A stretch of DNA of 64,000 bases from Ignavibacteria bacterium (GCA_016719565.1 JADJYU010000010.1:124001-188000), one strand, 5' to 3'. Counted from the stretch's first letter, positions 7,798-17,555 are shown. Notes: generated by a model from the sequence alone, not told the origin. Numbers and translations are program-made.

Positions 7798-9969
7798 ATG
7801 AATCTTAGTAAAGCATTATTTTGTGCCGTTTTATTACTTGCATTAATAAGCTCAAATAATCTACAGGCGCAGGGTTTTAACAGCGTTACAACTGCAGACG
7901 GGATCAATGTAATTGCCGTCGGCACAGGAAATATCTCTGGAAATGTCTACCGGTCTTATAACGGCGGAACTACCTGGGCGGCTTATAATATTCCCGGCGT
8001 TGTCTTAAACAGCGTGACATCTTTTAATAATGATGTATGGATAGCAGGAAACAACGGTACCATTTACAAAACTCTAAAAAATAATTCACCAATAAACGCA
8101 ATTTCTACAGGCATTATCACTTCAATAAATTCAGTACATTTCATCAACGATCAAACCGGATTTTTCTGCGGAGACAACGGAGCAATATATAAATCAGCAG
8201 ACGGCGGTCTTACATGGACTACTTCAAATACCGGAATTCCTTCTGTCAAATTAAACTCAATTCATTTTCTTGATGGACAGAAAGGTATAGTAGCCGGAGA
8301 TAACGGAATTGTTTATGTGACTGCAAACGGCGGTAATATTTGGACGCTTGAAAATACTGGTTCTGTTAACAATCTGCTTAAAGCAAAATTCTTTACGGAC
8401 GGACTTGTGATTACAGGCGCAAACGGTACCTTACTGCTTAAGCCAAATTCTTCAGCATGGGAAACAGTGAATATGAGAATAAGAACAGACATAATGGGAC
8501 TTACAGGTACTGATATGGATAACATAAGAGTTTGCGGCGGCGGCGGATTCATTAGAAATAATCTAAGCGGAAATTCAAGATTTTATAACTTCGAGATCAA
8601 TCCAATGATGGCGAATCTTGTGGATATATTTTATTACGATAACAATATCGGATATGCAGTCAGCAGTTTAACAAATGCAATCATTAAGACAACAAACGGA
8701 GGCGCACAATGGGCACTGACTGCCGGAGCTACAAGAACTTTTCAATGGTCAAACAGACTTTCAGCCAGCAGCGGCATAGGAAATAATCTTTGTCCTCATC
8801 CGACTGACAGAAATTCAATGTTTGTAGTTTACGGTTCGACAGTATATGTCAGCAGAAACAGAGGCGAGAACTGGACAAGCATCGCAACTATCACAGGCGG
8901 AGGCAGCGCGCATTCATTTTATGTAAGTCCGCTTGATACAAATGTCTGGGTCTGCGCAATTACATCAAGTCCTGACAGAGTAACAAGGACAACAAATTAC
9001 GGACAGACATGGACAACAATAATTTCAAGAAATTTCAGCAATTACGGACAGCCCCTTGAAATGGATCAGAATAATCCGAATAATTATTACTTTGCCCCGG
9101 ACGGCGGCGGATTCTACAGATCTACTGATCACGGCGCATCATTTACAGAGATAAGCAATAATTATCCATTCAGAAGTCCTTGCGATATAATTGTAATGTG
9201 GGACAGCTCTGATGTAATATTCGTCGGAGACGGCGTTACAGGTTCGGGACAGGCGCAGATATTTAAGTCAGTTAATAACGGAAAGAACTGGTCACTGGTC
9301 AGAACAGTAGCTTCAAGCGAAACACCTTCTCTATGCAATACGGTTTTTGATCAGAGCGTAATTTATGCAACAGAATGGTCGGGATCCAATATTTATAAAT
9401 CAACGGATTACGGAGATAACTGGACTGTAAGTCATAACACGGGATTCAGCGGCTGGGCATCGGGATTCTGCTCTGAAGATCCTACAGTCATACTGACCGG
9501 GAATTACGGTTCAAGATCTTCTTTGTCATCGGATTTCGGAACCACCTGGACGGAAATAGGCAGCATGAGCGGCTCCGGAGCAGGTATGTGGGTGGAAGAC
9601 AGAAGCTTTCTTTTATCGATGCAGACCGGTTCAATGTGGAAACTCAGGATCAATTACAGTGTGATAACATCGGTAAATGAAAATGTAATATCAACAATTG
9701 TCCCCGATAAGTTTTCACTGGATCAGAATTATCCGAATCCGTTCAATCCTTCGACTACTATTAAATTCGCATTACCTGTTGCAGGAAATGTTACTTTAAA
9801 AGTATTTAATCAGCTTGGTAAAGAAGTGGAGACGCTGACAGACGGATTCAGAAATGCCGGAACTTACGAGATAAGTTTCAGCGCAGCGGATATGTCTTCA
9901 GGAGTATATTTTTATAAATTAGAGTCAAACGGAAAAGTCGAAACAAAGAAAATGCTGCTTGTGAAGTAA
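7798..9969 (+). CDS. Secreted YCF48-type beta-propeller protein with T9SS sorting domain
   Basis: This 723-aa exported protein has a signal peptide (ALFCAVLLLALISSNNLQAQ), then repeated propeller blades with the YCF48/BNR pattern: GTIYKTLKNNS, GAIYKSADGGLTWT, GIVYVTANGGNIWT and IYKSTDYGDNWTV. A type IX C-terminal sorting domain follows (about residues 640-723): LDQNYPNPFNPSTTIKFALP, a second strand block and a final KKMLLVK. It is therefore predicted to cross the outer membrane through T9SS and remain at the surface or be released. Its ligand is unknown. It is paralogous to the frameshifted gene at 45279-48568 over the propeller, but has a different C-terminus. A strong terminator follows. 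Confidence 0.85.
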   Translation: MNLSKALFCAVLLLALISSNNLQAQGFNSVTTADGINVIAVGTGNISGNVYRSYNGGTTWAAYNIPGVVLNSVTSFNNDVWIAGNNGTIYKTLKNNSPINAISTGIITSINSVHFINDQTGFFCGDNGAIYKSADGGLTWTTSNTGIPSVKLNSIHFLDGQKGIVAGDNGIVYVTANGGNIWTLENTGSVNNLLKAKFFTDGLVITGANGTLLLKPNSSAWETVNMRIRTDIMGLTGTDMDNIRVCGGGGFIRNNLSGNSRFYNFEINPMMANLVDIFYYDNNIGYAVSSLTNAIIKTTNGGAQWALTAGATRTFQWSNRLSASSGIGNNLCPHPTDRNSMFVVYGSTVYVSRNRGENWTSIATITGGGSAHSFYVSPLDTNVWVCAITSSPDRVTRTTNYGQTWTTIISRNFSNYGQPLEMDQNNPNNYYFAPDGGGFYRSTDHGASFTEISNNYPFRSPCDIIVMWDSSDVIFVGDGVTGSGQAQIFKSVNNGKNWSLVRTVASSETPSLCNTVFDQSVIYATEWSGSNIYKSTDYGDNWTVSHNTGFSGWASGFCSEDPTVILTGNYGSRSSLSSDFGTTWTEIGSMSGSGAGMWVEDRSFLLSMQTGSMWKLRINYSVITSVNENVISTIVPDKFSLDQNYPNPFNPSTTIKFALPVAGNVTLKVFNQLGKEVETLTDGFRNAGTYEISFSAADMSSGVYFYKLESNGKVETKKMLLVK

Positions 9970-9997
9970 GATCCAATATTCACATTAAAGAAAATTA

Positions 9998-10034
9998 ATC
10001 CCCGCAGAATAGTGTCTTTGCGGGGATTTTTTTT
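9998..10034 (+). terminator. Rho-independent terminator
   Basis: A 9-bp perfect stem, ATCCCCGCA (9998-10006) with TGCGGGGAT (10019-10027), is followed by a run of T. It lies 28 bp after the propeller gene. The same stem with one fewer C recurs after other genes of the T9SS array. Confidence 0.9.
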
Positions 10035-10182
10035 GAAACTTGATCAAAAGATTTTTTATGATTTCCTGAATCTTATGTTCTGAGGACAAGACGGAAACAT
10101 ACTTAATCACGCATAATCGACTGATAACGCTGCAGATGACTTAGCTTAAAAATCTAATACAAATTAAAACTCAATTAAATTA

Positions 10183-10677
10183 ATGACTGAAAAGTATATA
10201 ATTCCGGCCCAAACCCGTATTGGGCATGTACATTTAAAAGTAGCTGATCTTAACCGTTCGCTGGAATTTTACAGGGACTTATTAGGATTTGAAGTAACTT
10301 TGGAGTACGGTAGTCAGGCTGTATTTATTTCCGCCGGCGGTTATCACCATCACATTGGTTTAAACACCTGGCACAGCAAAGGCGCTCCTCCTGTATCGAA
10401 AGAAGGCTCAGGATTATATCATACTGCAATTCTTTATCCAACAAGAAAAGACCTTGCTATAATATATGAACGGCTGCGAAAAGCTGAATATCCGTTAACC
10501 GGCGCAAGCGACCATGGTGTATCAGAAGCATTATACCTTGACGACCCCGATGGTAACGGTGTGGAGCTTTACTGGGACAGACCTAAGGAACAATGGCCGG
10601 CTAAGGAAAATGGTTCATTAGATATGTATACAAATGCTCTTGACCTGAATGACTTATTGAAAGAGATCGATGATTAA
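10183..10677 (+). CDS. VOC family (glyoxalase/dioxygenase-like) protein
   Basis: This 164-aa vicinal-oxygen-chelate protein has two beta-alpha-beta-beta-beta halves. Metal ligand candidates are His in IGHVHLKVADL, His in GLYHTAILYP and Glu in GNGVELYWDRP, which is the usual H-H-E pattern of CatE-like extradiol dioxygenases and glyoxalases. YHHHIGLNTWHSKGAPP is common in CatE-type members. The true substrate is unknown. It opens the accessory run of small plus-strand genes. Confidence 0.85.
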   Translation: MTEKYIIPAQTRIGHVHLKVADLNRSLEFYRDLLGFEVTLEYGSQAVFISAGGYHHHIGLNTWHSKGAPPVSKEGSGLYHTAILYPTRKDLAIIYERLRKAEYPLTGASDHGVSEALYLDDPDGNGVELYWDRPKEQWPAKENGSLDMYTNALDLNDLLKEIDD

Positions 10678-11110
10678 TACAATTTTAATTGTTTGACTTC
10701 TCCCGTTAAACATTTCGGAATTAATATTCACACTGCATTGCAAAATTTTAATTGAAATTACTAATACAAAAAATTATTTTTCCATTTATTTGAGAACGGA
10801 AACATATGAAAGCAATACCTTGCTCATTCACGGAAAAGACTAATACAATTTTCGGAAAAAATTCGCTGATACATTTTAGATTTTTTAATTGAAATGGGAG
10901 TCAGTTAACGGAGTTTTAAGCCGGGGAATTTAAACAGAGAGTTTAATAGATGACAGAGTTCACGGATTCATCATTTTGAACAGTTCTATCAATAGTTAGA
11001 ATAAAAATGCATTAAATTAATATAAACAGTACTAATTTCATAATTTTACTTCTTAACCCGCCTGATGCTATCCTTGAGTTTTTTTATCAGCCTTACAAAA
11101 TTTCAAAATA
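10678..11110. other. Intergenic stretch with no gene seen
   Basis: These 433 bp are AT-rich with stops in all frames. I found no RNA gene, terminator or inverted repeat. It contains loosely repeated AAAATTTTAATTG and TTTTTAATTGAAAT words. It may be the remnant of a decayed gene. Confidence 0.5.
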
Positions 11111-11593
11111 ATGACAAACAACATTATCACACTGACTAAAACAGTAACAGAAGATTTAAACATATTGTTTGAATTTCAGCTTGACGAAGAGGCAAATTAT
11201 TTGGCGGCTTTCACATCTAAAGATCCGGGCGACAAAAGTGCATACATTGAAAAATATTCAAAACATATAAATGACCCGACAATAAATATGCAGACAATAA
11301 AAGTACACGGTGAAGTCGCAGGCAGTATTGCAAAATTTTTTATAGAGAATGACGCAGAAATAACTTACTGGATTGACAGAAAATTCTGGGGACAGGGGAT
11401 TGCGACAACTGCTCTTAAAGAATTATTACAAATTGAAAAAGTCAGACCAATTTATGGACGAGTAGCATTTGACAATATTGGTTCACAGAAAGTTTTAGAA
11501 AAATGCGGGTTTGTAAAAATCGATACTGACAAAGGGTTTGCAAATGCACGGCAGGAGGAGATTGAAGAATATATTTATATACTTTCAGCGTAA
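11111..11593 (+). CDS. GNAT family N-acetyltransferase (RimJ/RimL-like)
   Basis: This 160-aa acetyl-CoA-dependent acetyltransferase has a GNAT fold: N-terminal strand ITLTKTVTEDLNILFEFQLD, the acetyl-CoA-binding motif A YWIDRKFWGQGIATTALKELL (the QGIATxAL loop) and the terminal GRVAFDNIGSQKVLEKCGFVKI, as in ribosomal-protein or amino-acid acetyltransferases. Substrate unknown. It lies alone between a 433-bp and a 117-bp gap in the accessory cluster. Confidence 0.9.
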   Translation: MTNNIITLTKTVTEDLNILFEFQLDEEANYLAAFTSKDPGDKSAYIEKYSKHINDPTINMQTIKVHGEVAGSIAKFFIENDAEITYWIDRKFWGQGIATTALKELLQIEKVRPIYGRVAFDNIGSQKVLEKCGFVKIDTDKGFANARQEEIEEYIYILSA

Positions 11594-11710
11594 ATCCTGA
11601 ACATCACAGATGAAATTAATTACACAGGTTACACGAATGAAAAAGTTATACATAATTGATAGATTTTAAAAAAAAACAAAATAAATTTTAAAAACTAAAT
11701 ATTATCAGAT

Positions 11711-12118
11711 ATGGCATATAAAATTGGTACAAAAGAAAAACCAATGGTTTTGAAAACACCTCCTTTGACCAGCGAATATACAATGCATGTCGATCAAAAA
11801 GGAGGAAAGGATGTTTTAGTATGTACAGTCGGCAAAACAGTTTTGCATTACAATATTGACTGTCTTGATGACTTATATGAAATGTTAAAAAAACATGGTG
11901 ACTGGATGGAGCTTGGCAGCGCTGACGAGCAAAAGCCTGCAAAAGAAGGAACAGTAGAAGCCTGGGGACGTTCTGAGAAAAATGCTGCAGGCGGCTGGTA
12001 CGGACTTAAAAAAGGACTTCGGGGACGCTTTGGTATGTATATTCCGCCGTTAATGGAAGCGCTTGGTCTTGCAGAAGTAACACACGAGGCAAGAGGTAAT
12101 AAAATGAAAGCGAAATAG
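11711..12118 (+). CDS. Conserved hypothetical protein, 135 aa
   Basis: I do not recognise a characterised family. The protein is soluble and basic at the C-terminus, with no signal peptide. Its middle, KTVLHYNIDCLDDLYEMLKKHGDWMELGSADEQKP, and the WYGLKKGLRGRFGMYIPPLMEALGLAEVTH end look like a compact conserved domain with conserved Trp and Gly. The base composition matches its neighbours and the ATG start is preceded by an A-rich leader. It may be one of the small DUF families frequent in environmental genomes. Confidence 0.7.
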   Translation: MAYKIGTKEKPMVLKTPPLTSEYTMHVDQKGGKDVLVCTVGKTVLHYNIDCLDDLYEMLKKHGDWMELGSADEQKPAKEGTVEAWGRSEKNAAGGWYGLKKGLRGRFGMYIPPLMEALGLAEVTHEARGNKMKAK

Positions 12119-12215
12119 CTCAGGAAAGCTTTTAGCAAAAATCGTGATGGCTACTTCAATATTTAGTGAGCGGGATATATCTAAATTTCAGATCAGGAAA
12201 TAAATCAAAAACTTA

Positions 12216-12647
12216 ATGGCTAAGAGACAATCATACTTCTGGTTAGGACTTTTTGCATTTGGTACAATTGCTTTTACGCTGGTACAGGACAATATCCGGC
12301 CAAATTATCAGGGACAAAACGATATAGTAAAATATCTCCTGGGTATAGCGCCAAACTATTTTGCAGGACTGGGATTATCTTCTTTTTTTGTAGTTATGAT
12401 CATTCATATAAATTCCACGTCTAAAAAACCTTCCGCATCAGTTTGGTTAAACAGTAAAGCACAAATATCAAGTGTTATCATTTCAGTTACCGGTCTGACA
12501 CTGTGGGAATTTATTCAAATTTTTTCTGATAAGGGACGCTTTGACTTGAACGATTTAGTCTGGACTATTTTAGGCGCATTAACCTTTTACCTAATTTGGA
12601 TTATAATAAACAGAGAGACAAAATTGAGAAATGATAAAGGAATATAG
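12216..12647 (+). CDS. Small integral membrane protein, possibly VanZ-like
   Basis: This 143-aa protein has four hydrophobic segments: FWLGLFAFGTIAFTLV, NYFAGLGLSSFFVVMIIHI, AQISSVIISVTGLTLWEFIQIF and DLVWTILGALTFYLIWIII. The last part, with an acidic-aromatic FDLNDLVWTILGAL, resembles the conserved D-x-x-x-N-T-L-G end of VanZ-like proteins. The similarity is only partial and the role is unknown. It sits 97 bp after the previous gene on the same strand. Confidence 0.6.
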   Translation: MAKRQSYFWLGLFAFGTIAFTLVQDNIRPNYQGQNDIVKYLLGIAPNYFAGLGLSSFFVVMIIHINSTSKKPSASVWLNSKAQISSVIISVTGLTLWEFIQIFSDKGRFDLNDLVWTILGALTFYLIWIIINRETKLRNDKGI

Positions 12648-12795
12648 GGTTTGTGCAGATATTTTTTAACAAAGTCTTGATTCATGATTAACAAGATTAT
12701 TTATGCACTGAAAACAGAATGAAAAAAATTATTCACTTAATTACCTGACGACAGAACAAAATCGATTCAGAAAAACTTACTATACAAAATAAAAA

Positions 12796-13764
12796 ATGAA
12801 ACAGACGATCTTAGGAGCAGGAGGCGCAATCGGAATTGAACTTGCTAAAGCATTACCAAAATACACCACAGATATAAGACTTGTAGGACGTAATCCTAAA
12901 AAAGTTAATACTACTGACACCATATTTCAGGCAGATCTTTCAATCCGTGAACAAGTTTTCAATGCAGTAGAAGGAAGCCGTATAGTATACTTAATTATTG
13001 GGTTTGACTACAATACGAAAACATGGCAGAAAATGTGGCCATCGTTAATAAAGAATGTTATCGACGCGTGTTTACAAAATAATGTGAAACTTGTATTCTT
13101 TGATAATGTGTATGCAATTGGCGGCGACAACGTTAATCATATTACAGAAAACTCTCCAATAAGTCCATCTAGTAAAAAGGGAGCAGTAAGGGCAGAAGTT
13201 GACAGACTAATTCTAGACAGTATTGAGAATGGAAAATTGAAGGGAATCATTGCACGTTCAGCAGATTTCTTTAGTGATATAAAAGACAACAGTCTTTTAA
13301 TGAATACTGTATATGACAATCTCGTCAAAGGTAAAAAAGCACAGTGGTTTTGTAATGCAAAAGTTATCCATAGTATGAGCTATGCACCGGACATAGCCAA
13401 AGGAACAGCATTATTGGGTAACACAGAAAATGCCTATAACCAGATCTGGAATTTACCGACTGATCCGCAAAAAACTAAAGGTGAAGAGTGGATTAACCTT
13501 TTCGCAACTGAGATGAAAACAAACAATGAATATAAAGTTATACCTGGCTGGGCATTGAAAGTACTCGGATTTTTTGTCCCAATATTAAAAGAAATGTATG
13601 AAATGAGATACCAGTATGACAGAGATTATTTTTTTGACAGTTCAAAATTTAACAAGGAATTTAACTACACTCCCACTACCAATGAAATTGCAGTAAAACA
13701 AACAGTTGAAAAATTGACAAAAAAAATGCAGGTGAATAAAAGCACAAGTAATATAAGGCAATAA
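12796..13764 (+). CDS. NAD-dependent epimerase/dehydratase family protein
   Basis: This 322-aa extended short-chain dehydrogenase-like protein has the Rossmann motif GAGGAIGIELAKAL at residues 7-20 and a second strand with DIRLVGRNPKKV, where the Arg suggests NADP(H) preference. The central region KLVFFDNVYAIGGDNVNHITENSP is typical of atypical SDRs. There is no clear canonical YxxxK at the expected place, so catalytic activity is uncertain. It may act as an NmrA-like or reductase-type protein. Confidence 0.75.
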   Translation: MKQTILGAGGAIGIELAKALPKYTTDIRLVGRNPKKVNTTDTIFQADLSIREQVFNAVEGSRIVYLIIGFDYNTKTWQKMWPSLIKNVIDACLQNNVKLVFFDNVYAIGGDNVNHITENSPISPSSKKGAVRAEVDRLILDSIENGKLKGIIARSADFFSDIKDNSLLMNTVYDNLVKGKKAQWFCNAKVIHSMSYAPDIAKGTALLGNTENAYNQIWNLPTDPQKTKGEEWINLFATEMKTNNEYKVIPGWALKVLGFFVPILKEMYEMRYQYDRDYFFDSSKFNKEFNYTPTTNEIAVKQTVEKLTKKMQVNKSTSNIRQ

Positions 13765-13908
13765 CAATATGCACTATTTTAAGACGCAATTCACATTAAG
13801 TTTTACTGCTATTAAATATTCAGTCATCTGAATAAACTTTAGTTGTTGAAATTATACATCTATAATATTACAGACAAATTCAGATGCATTTTAAAACTTC
13901 ACTTAACA

Positions 13909-14559
13909 ATGAAAATCAAATCCGGCGAATTAGAAGATAAAGGATATGTTTTGCTTGACAAACTGGAGCATAAGGAATTAATTCCTTTCATAAAAAAATA
14001 CATTAAGAAGCGAACAAAGTTTTCCTTTTTTTATTACTTTAGCAATTTTTTAGTTTTCGGATTTACCGGATATCTATTGATGAAAGGATTTGGTAATCCT
14101 GAATTTGATATTGCTGCACGTTTTACACATTTTTGCTACGGCCTTGCGATTGCTTTCGTATTGATACCTCTTCACGAATACATTCACGTTATAGCATATA
14201 AATCACAGGGAGCGAAAAATACTTCATATAAGGCAAATTTTAAAAAATTATATTTTATGGCACTTGCAGACAAATGTGTAGCAGACAAGAAAGAGTTTTT
14301 AATTGTTGCTCTTGCTCCTTTTATTGTAATAAATTCAGTATTGATAGTCTTAATATTTGCAGTGAACTCCGACTGGAAACTAACAATCTGCGGTATTATG
14401 CTTACGCATACAGCAATGTGTACCGGAGACTTCGGTTTAATGAGTTATTTTGAAGTCAATAAAGACAGACAAGTTGTTACTTATGATGATGTTGAAAATA
14501 AAATTTCATACTTCTGGGGAAAGACTGAAAAGAATAACTTAAACTCTGACAAGTGTTGA
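13909..14559 (+). CDS. DUF3267-like putative membrane zincin metallopeptidase
   Basis: This is a membrane protein of about 216 aa with hydrophobic segments FFYYFSNFLVFGFTGYLL, FCYGLAIAFVLIPLHEYIHVI, FLIVALAPFIVINSVLIVLIFAV and ICGIMLTHTAMCTGDFGL. The second carries a zinc-binding HExxH (HEYIH), and a later membrane segment holds an acidic residue (TGDFG), the arrangement of DUF3267 and intramembrane zincins. A TTG start 66 bp upstream (13843) is open in the same frame, but its translation looks like leader sequence, so I chose ATG 13909. Substrate unknown. Confidence 0.75.
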   Translation: MKIKSGELEDKGYVLLDKLEHKELIPFIKKYIKKRTKFSFFYYFSNFLVFGFTGYLLMKGFGNPEFDIAARFTHFCYGLAIAFVLIPLHEYIHVIAYKSQGAKNTSYKANFKKLYFMALADKCVADKKEFLIVALAPFIVINSVLIVLIFAVNSDWKLTICGIMLTHTAMCTGDFGLMSYFEVNKDRQVVTYDDVENKISYFWGKTEKNNLNSDKC

Positions 14560-14798
14560 GGGTTTTTACCTGAGAAAGATTCTGTATAAAAACCTTCAGG
14601 CAAAAAATATTATGCATTGTAAGGCGTAAGTAACAGGGATTTTAACCAATAGTGTCTGGGCTGATCTTTATCCGCTGATATACTTTAAAATTAAATCTTT
14701 AAAGACTAAAGATTAACGAAAAGAATTCAGAATGAAAAATTCTAACAGCTTTGAAATAAGAAACCTGAATCAAAAATTCGAATCAAAATATTTTACAG

Positions 14799-15371
14799 AT
14801 GAAAAATAAAATTAAAATATTATCACAGGAACAAATCAAAGAACTGCTTGATATTCTAAAAGCAAGATTTGAAAAAAACATGAAACGTCACAAAGATCTT
14901 GAATGGACAAAAGTGAAAGCAAGACTTGAAGATGCGCGTTCATCGGAGAAACTTTGGTCACTGAATGAGATGGAAATAACAGGCGGTGAACCTGATGTTG
15001 CAGAGCTGGATAAAAAGACAGGCGAATATATTTTTTATGACTGTTCAGCGGAAAGTCCGAAAGACCGCAGAAGCGTGTGTTATGATCGCGAAGCGCTAGA
15101 ATCCAGAAAAGAGCATAAGCCGAAGAACAGCGCAGTTGGAATGGCGGAGGATATGGGAATTGAGATCTTGTCGGAAATACAATACCGTAAACTGCAGGAA
15201 ACCGGAGAGTTTGATTTGAAAACATCCAGCTGGGTGCTAACGCCTTCTGATATCAGAAAGCTCGGCGGTGCCGTATTCTGTGACCGTCGTTATAATAATG
15301 TCTTTACTTATCACAACGGTGCGGAATCTTACTATGCTTCAAGGGCATTCAGAGGATTGCTGCGAGTGTAA
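14799..15371 (+). CDS. DUF4256 domain-containing protein
   Basis: This 190-aa soluble protein of an uncharacterised family spans the whole length expected. Family-like features are LLDILKARFEKNMKRH near the start, LWSLNEMEITGGEPDVAELD, IFYDCSAESPKDRRSVCYDREALESRKE and the ending YHNGAESYYASRAFRGLLRV. No catalytic function is established for the family as far as I know. It is isolated by 239 bp upstream, within the accessory cluster. Confidence 0.85.
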   Translation: MKNKIKILSQEQIKELLDILKARFEKNMKRHKDLEWTKVKARLEDARSSEKLWSLNEMEITGGEPDVAELDKKTGEYIFYDCSAESPKDRRSVCYDREALESRKEHKPKNSAVGMAEDMGIEILSEIQYRKLQETGEFDLKTSSWVLTPSDIRKLGGAVFCDRRYNNVFTYHNGAESYYASRAFRGLLRV

Positions 15372-15466
15372 TGAGATTGAAAACAGATAATTTTTCGCAA
15401 AGAAAATAATAATGCATTTCCGATTATGACTGCCAATAAAATTAAATAATTAAAGTTCATTGAAAA

Positions 15467-15970
15467 TTGAAACTCCCTCCTTATCCTATTTTTCCGGAAA
15501 TTAAAAGTGATATAATTTCACTTCGTCAGATTATGAAATCAGACTTAGAAGGGTTAATTGAAATATCGTATTACAATTCTGTTCAGGCTAAGACATCAGA
15601 GCAGGCGGCAGAGATGCTAGATCAAATTACTTCAGACTATTTTAATGGTGAGACGGTTCATTGGGGAATTGCTGAGAATTCTGAAAATAAAATAATCGGG
15701 ACATGCGGATACTACCGGGGCTTTGATAAAGGAGAAGGAGAGCTTGGCTGTATATTATTACCTCAATACCGTGGTCAGGGTTTTATGAACTCTGCAATGA
15801 AACTGGCTATAGAGTTTGGCAAAAATCATATAGGATTAAAAAAAGTTTGGGCGATTACAACTCACCAAAATGAAAAAGCAATCAAACTGCTGGATAGACT
15901 TAACTTTGTCAAAGTTGCTGAACTAAGTGAAGACAGAATTGAGTACGAATTAATTTTGGTAGAAAAATAA
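15467..15970 (+). CDS. GNAT family N-acetyltransferase (RimJ/RimL type)
   Basis: This 167-aa protein starts at TTG. It resembles Acetyltransf_3 enzymes that modify N-termini of ribosomal proteins or small amines. The acetyl-CoA loop is visible in GCILLPQYRGQGFMNSAMKLAIEF (Q/R-G-x-G) and the C-terminal TTHQNEKAIKLLDRLNFVKVAEL segment is typical. Its stop is only 8 bp before the next gene's start, so the two are likely cotranscribed. Confidence 0.88.
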   Translation: MKLPPYPIFPEIKSDIISLRQIMKSDLEGLIEISYYNSVQAKTSEQAAEMLDQITSDYFNGETVHWGIAENSENKIIGTCGYYRGFDKGEGELGCILLPQYRGQGFMNSAMKLAIEFGKNHIGLKKVWAITTHQNEKAIKLLDRLNFVKVAELSEDRIEYELILVEK

Positions 15971-15978
15971 TAACGGCA

Positions 15979-16980
15979 ATGAAATTACTTTTTATACTTC
16001 TTACATCTTTTATCGCTTTTAATGTTATGAACGGACAGCCGGCGCCTGAAATGCGTTATGAGGATAAGATCCGGATAAGAGAAGCAATTAGTATTGCGAA
16101 TGAATTTGGGGACAAGATCTGGAAAGGAATAAATGATGTACCGTTCGTTTTAATTCTCATAACCGACAGTGTTGAATTTCTGATCAACCATCCTTATCCT
16201 TCTGATGATTTTATGCTTTCAGGAAAAGACAGCATTTTAAAAACCAGCATTTATTACAGGCCGAAACAATTCGACAAACAATTTCTCGCTACTTTTCCTG
16301 CGGTAAACGGAGTAAACTGTATTGTAGTCGGAACACCTGAAAACACAGGTAAAAGCTCTACAGACTGGACAATCACATTACTGCATGAGCATTTTCATCA
16401 ATATCAATATTCTTATCCTGATTATTACGAAAGCGTTACTAATCTTGGACTGTCAGGCGGAGACCAGACGGGAATGTGGCAGTTAAACTATCCCTTTCCA
16501 TATGACAACAATGACATTGCCGTTCAATACAAAAAATACAGTTCTGCTTTATCAAAAACAATTGGTGTCATCGACACCAAAGAATTTGAAAAAGAGTTCA
16601 ATAAATATATTAAAGAAAGAAACAAACTTAAACAGTTACTTAAGCCGGATGACTATAGCTATTTCTCATTTCAAATCTGGCAGGAAGGAATTGCGCGATA
16701 TACTGAGTATAAATTTTTAGAACAATTAAGTAATTTCAAACCTTCATCAGAAATGCTGCAATTATCAGACTTTATCTCATTCGATAAATACAAAGATGAT
16801 TTTTATAAATCGAAAGTAAGTCTTTTAGAAATGCAGCTGATCGAAGAAGATAAAAGACTTTGCTTTTATGAGACCGGTTTTGCCGAAGGACTTTTACTGG
16901 ACAAGCTTAATCCTGAATGGCGTGATATTTATCTGACAGACAAATTTTACATTGAAAATTACAGCAGTAAATTCAAATAG
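15979..16980 (+). CDS. Exported putative zinc metallopeptidase (gluzincin-like)
   Basis: This 333-aa protein has an N-terminal signal peptide (LLFILLTSFIAFNVMNGQPA) and a zinc motif HExxH in TLLHEHFHQYQYSYP (about residues 135-149). About 80 residues later WQEGIARYTEYKFLE offers a Glu as third ligand, the gluzincin layout. I do not recognise a named family. The order of motifs and lack of membrane segments suggest a secreted or periplasmic peptidase or a peptidase-fold hydrolase. It follows the GNAT gene by 8 bp. Confidence 0.65.
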   Translation: MKLLFILLTSFIAFNVMNGQPAPEMRYEDKIRIREAISIANEFGDKIWKGINDVPFVLILITDSVEFLINHPYPSDDFMLSGKDSILKTSIYYRPKQFDKQFLATFPAVNGVNCIVVGTPENTGKSSTDWTITLLHEHFHQYQYSYPDYYESVTNLGLSGGDQTGMWQLNYPFPYDNNDIAVQYKKYSSALSKTIGVIDTKEFEKEFNKYIKERNKLKQLLKPDDYSYFSFQIWQEGIARYTEYKFLEQLSNFKPSSEMLQLSDFISFDKYKDDFYKSKVSLLEMQLIEEDKRLCFYETGFAEGLLLDKLNPEWRDIYLTDKFYIENYSSKFK

Positions 16981-17030
16981 CCGTTAACATTACATTTTAA
17001 AAACTTTCATTAATTCATCAAATTATTAAT

Positions 17031-17480
17031 ATGACAGACAACAGCGTAAAATTACACAGAATACTGACAGCTTCTCCGGAAAAAGTTTTCCGTGCATTTA
17101 CTGATGCAGATGCAATGGCATCATGGATCCCGCCGTATGGTTTTGTTTGTGTAGTCCATAATATGGATGTAAAACAGGGAGGGAAATACCGGATGACTTT
17201 CATTAATTTCTCTACGGGGAAGAGTCACTCGTTTGGCGGTAAATACCTGGAATTGAAACAGAACGAATTCATTAAATACACAGACAAGTTTGAAGATCCG
17301 AATATGCCGGATGAGATGATCACTTCAGTCTGGTTCAAAAAGGTTTCCTGCGGAACGGAGATCAAAATTATTCAGGAAGGCATTCCATCAGTAATACCAA
17401 TTGAAATGTGTTATCTGGGATGGCAGGAGTCTTTAGAGAAACTGAAAAAATTAGTTGAACCTGTTATAACGGATGCATAA
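17031..17480 (+). CDS. SRPBCC / AHSA1-type START-fold protein
   Basis: This 149-aa helix-grip protein of the activator-of-Hsp90-ATPase-like group (polyketide cyclase/START superfamily) binds hydrophobic ligands. The family-typical start HRILTASPEKVFRAFTDADAMASWIPP, the strand KQGGKYRMTFINF and the ending CYLGWQESLEKLKKLVEP are present. The ligand is unknown. Such genes are frequent beside VOC and GNAT genes in accessory regions, as here. Confidence 0.88.
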   Translation: MTDNSVKLHRILTASPEKVFRAFTDADAMASWIPPYGFVCVVHNMDVKQGGKYRMTFINFSTGKSHSFGGKYLELKQNEFIKYTDKFEDPNMPDEMITSVWFKKVSCGTEIKIIQEGIPSVIPIEMCYLGWQESLEKLKKLVEPVITDA

Positions 17481-17555
17481 TTTATCCTTCCAGTAAGCAT
17501 TGTGAAGCAGATACAAAGTCATAAATATTATATTAGCAATTTATTATAAAATTAG

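Noticed and set aside
12647..12796. Possible attC-like fold (GTGCA ... TGCAC with an inner CTTG/CAAG pair)
   Set aside because: Stems are only 4-5 bp with poor extension, and the core sites do not match; likely chance in AT-rich sequence.
13843..13908. Upstream extension of the DUF3267-like gene from TTG
   Set aside because: The 22 residues before the internal ATG do not look like coding sequence and are AT-rich leader-like; ATG 13909 is preferred.
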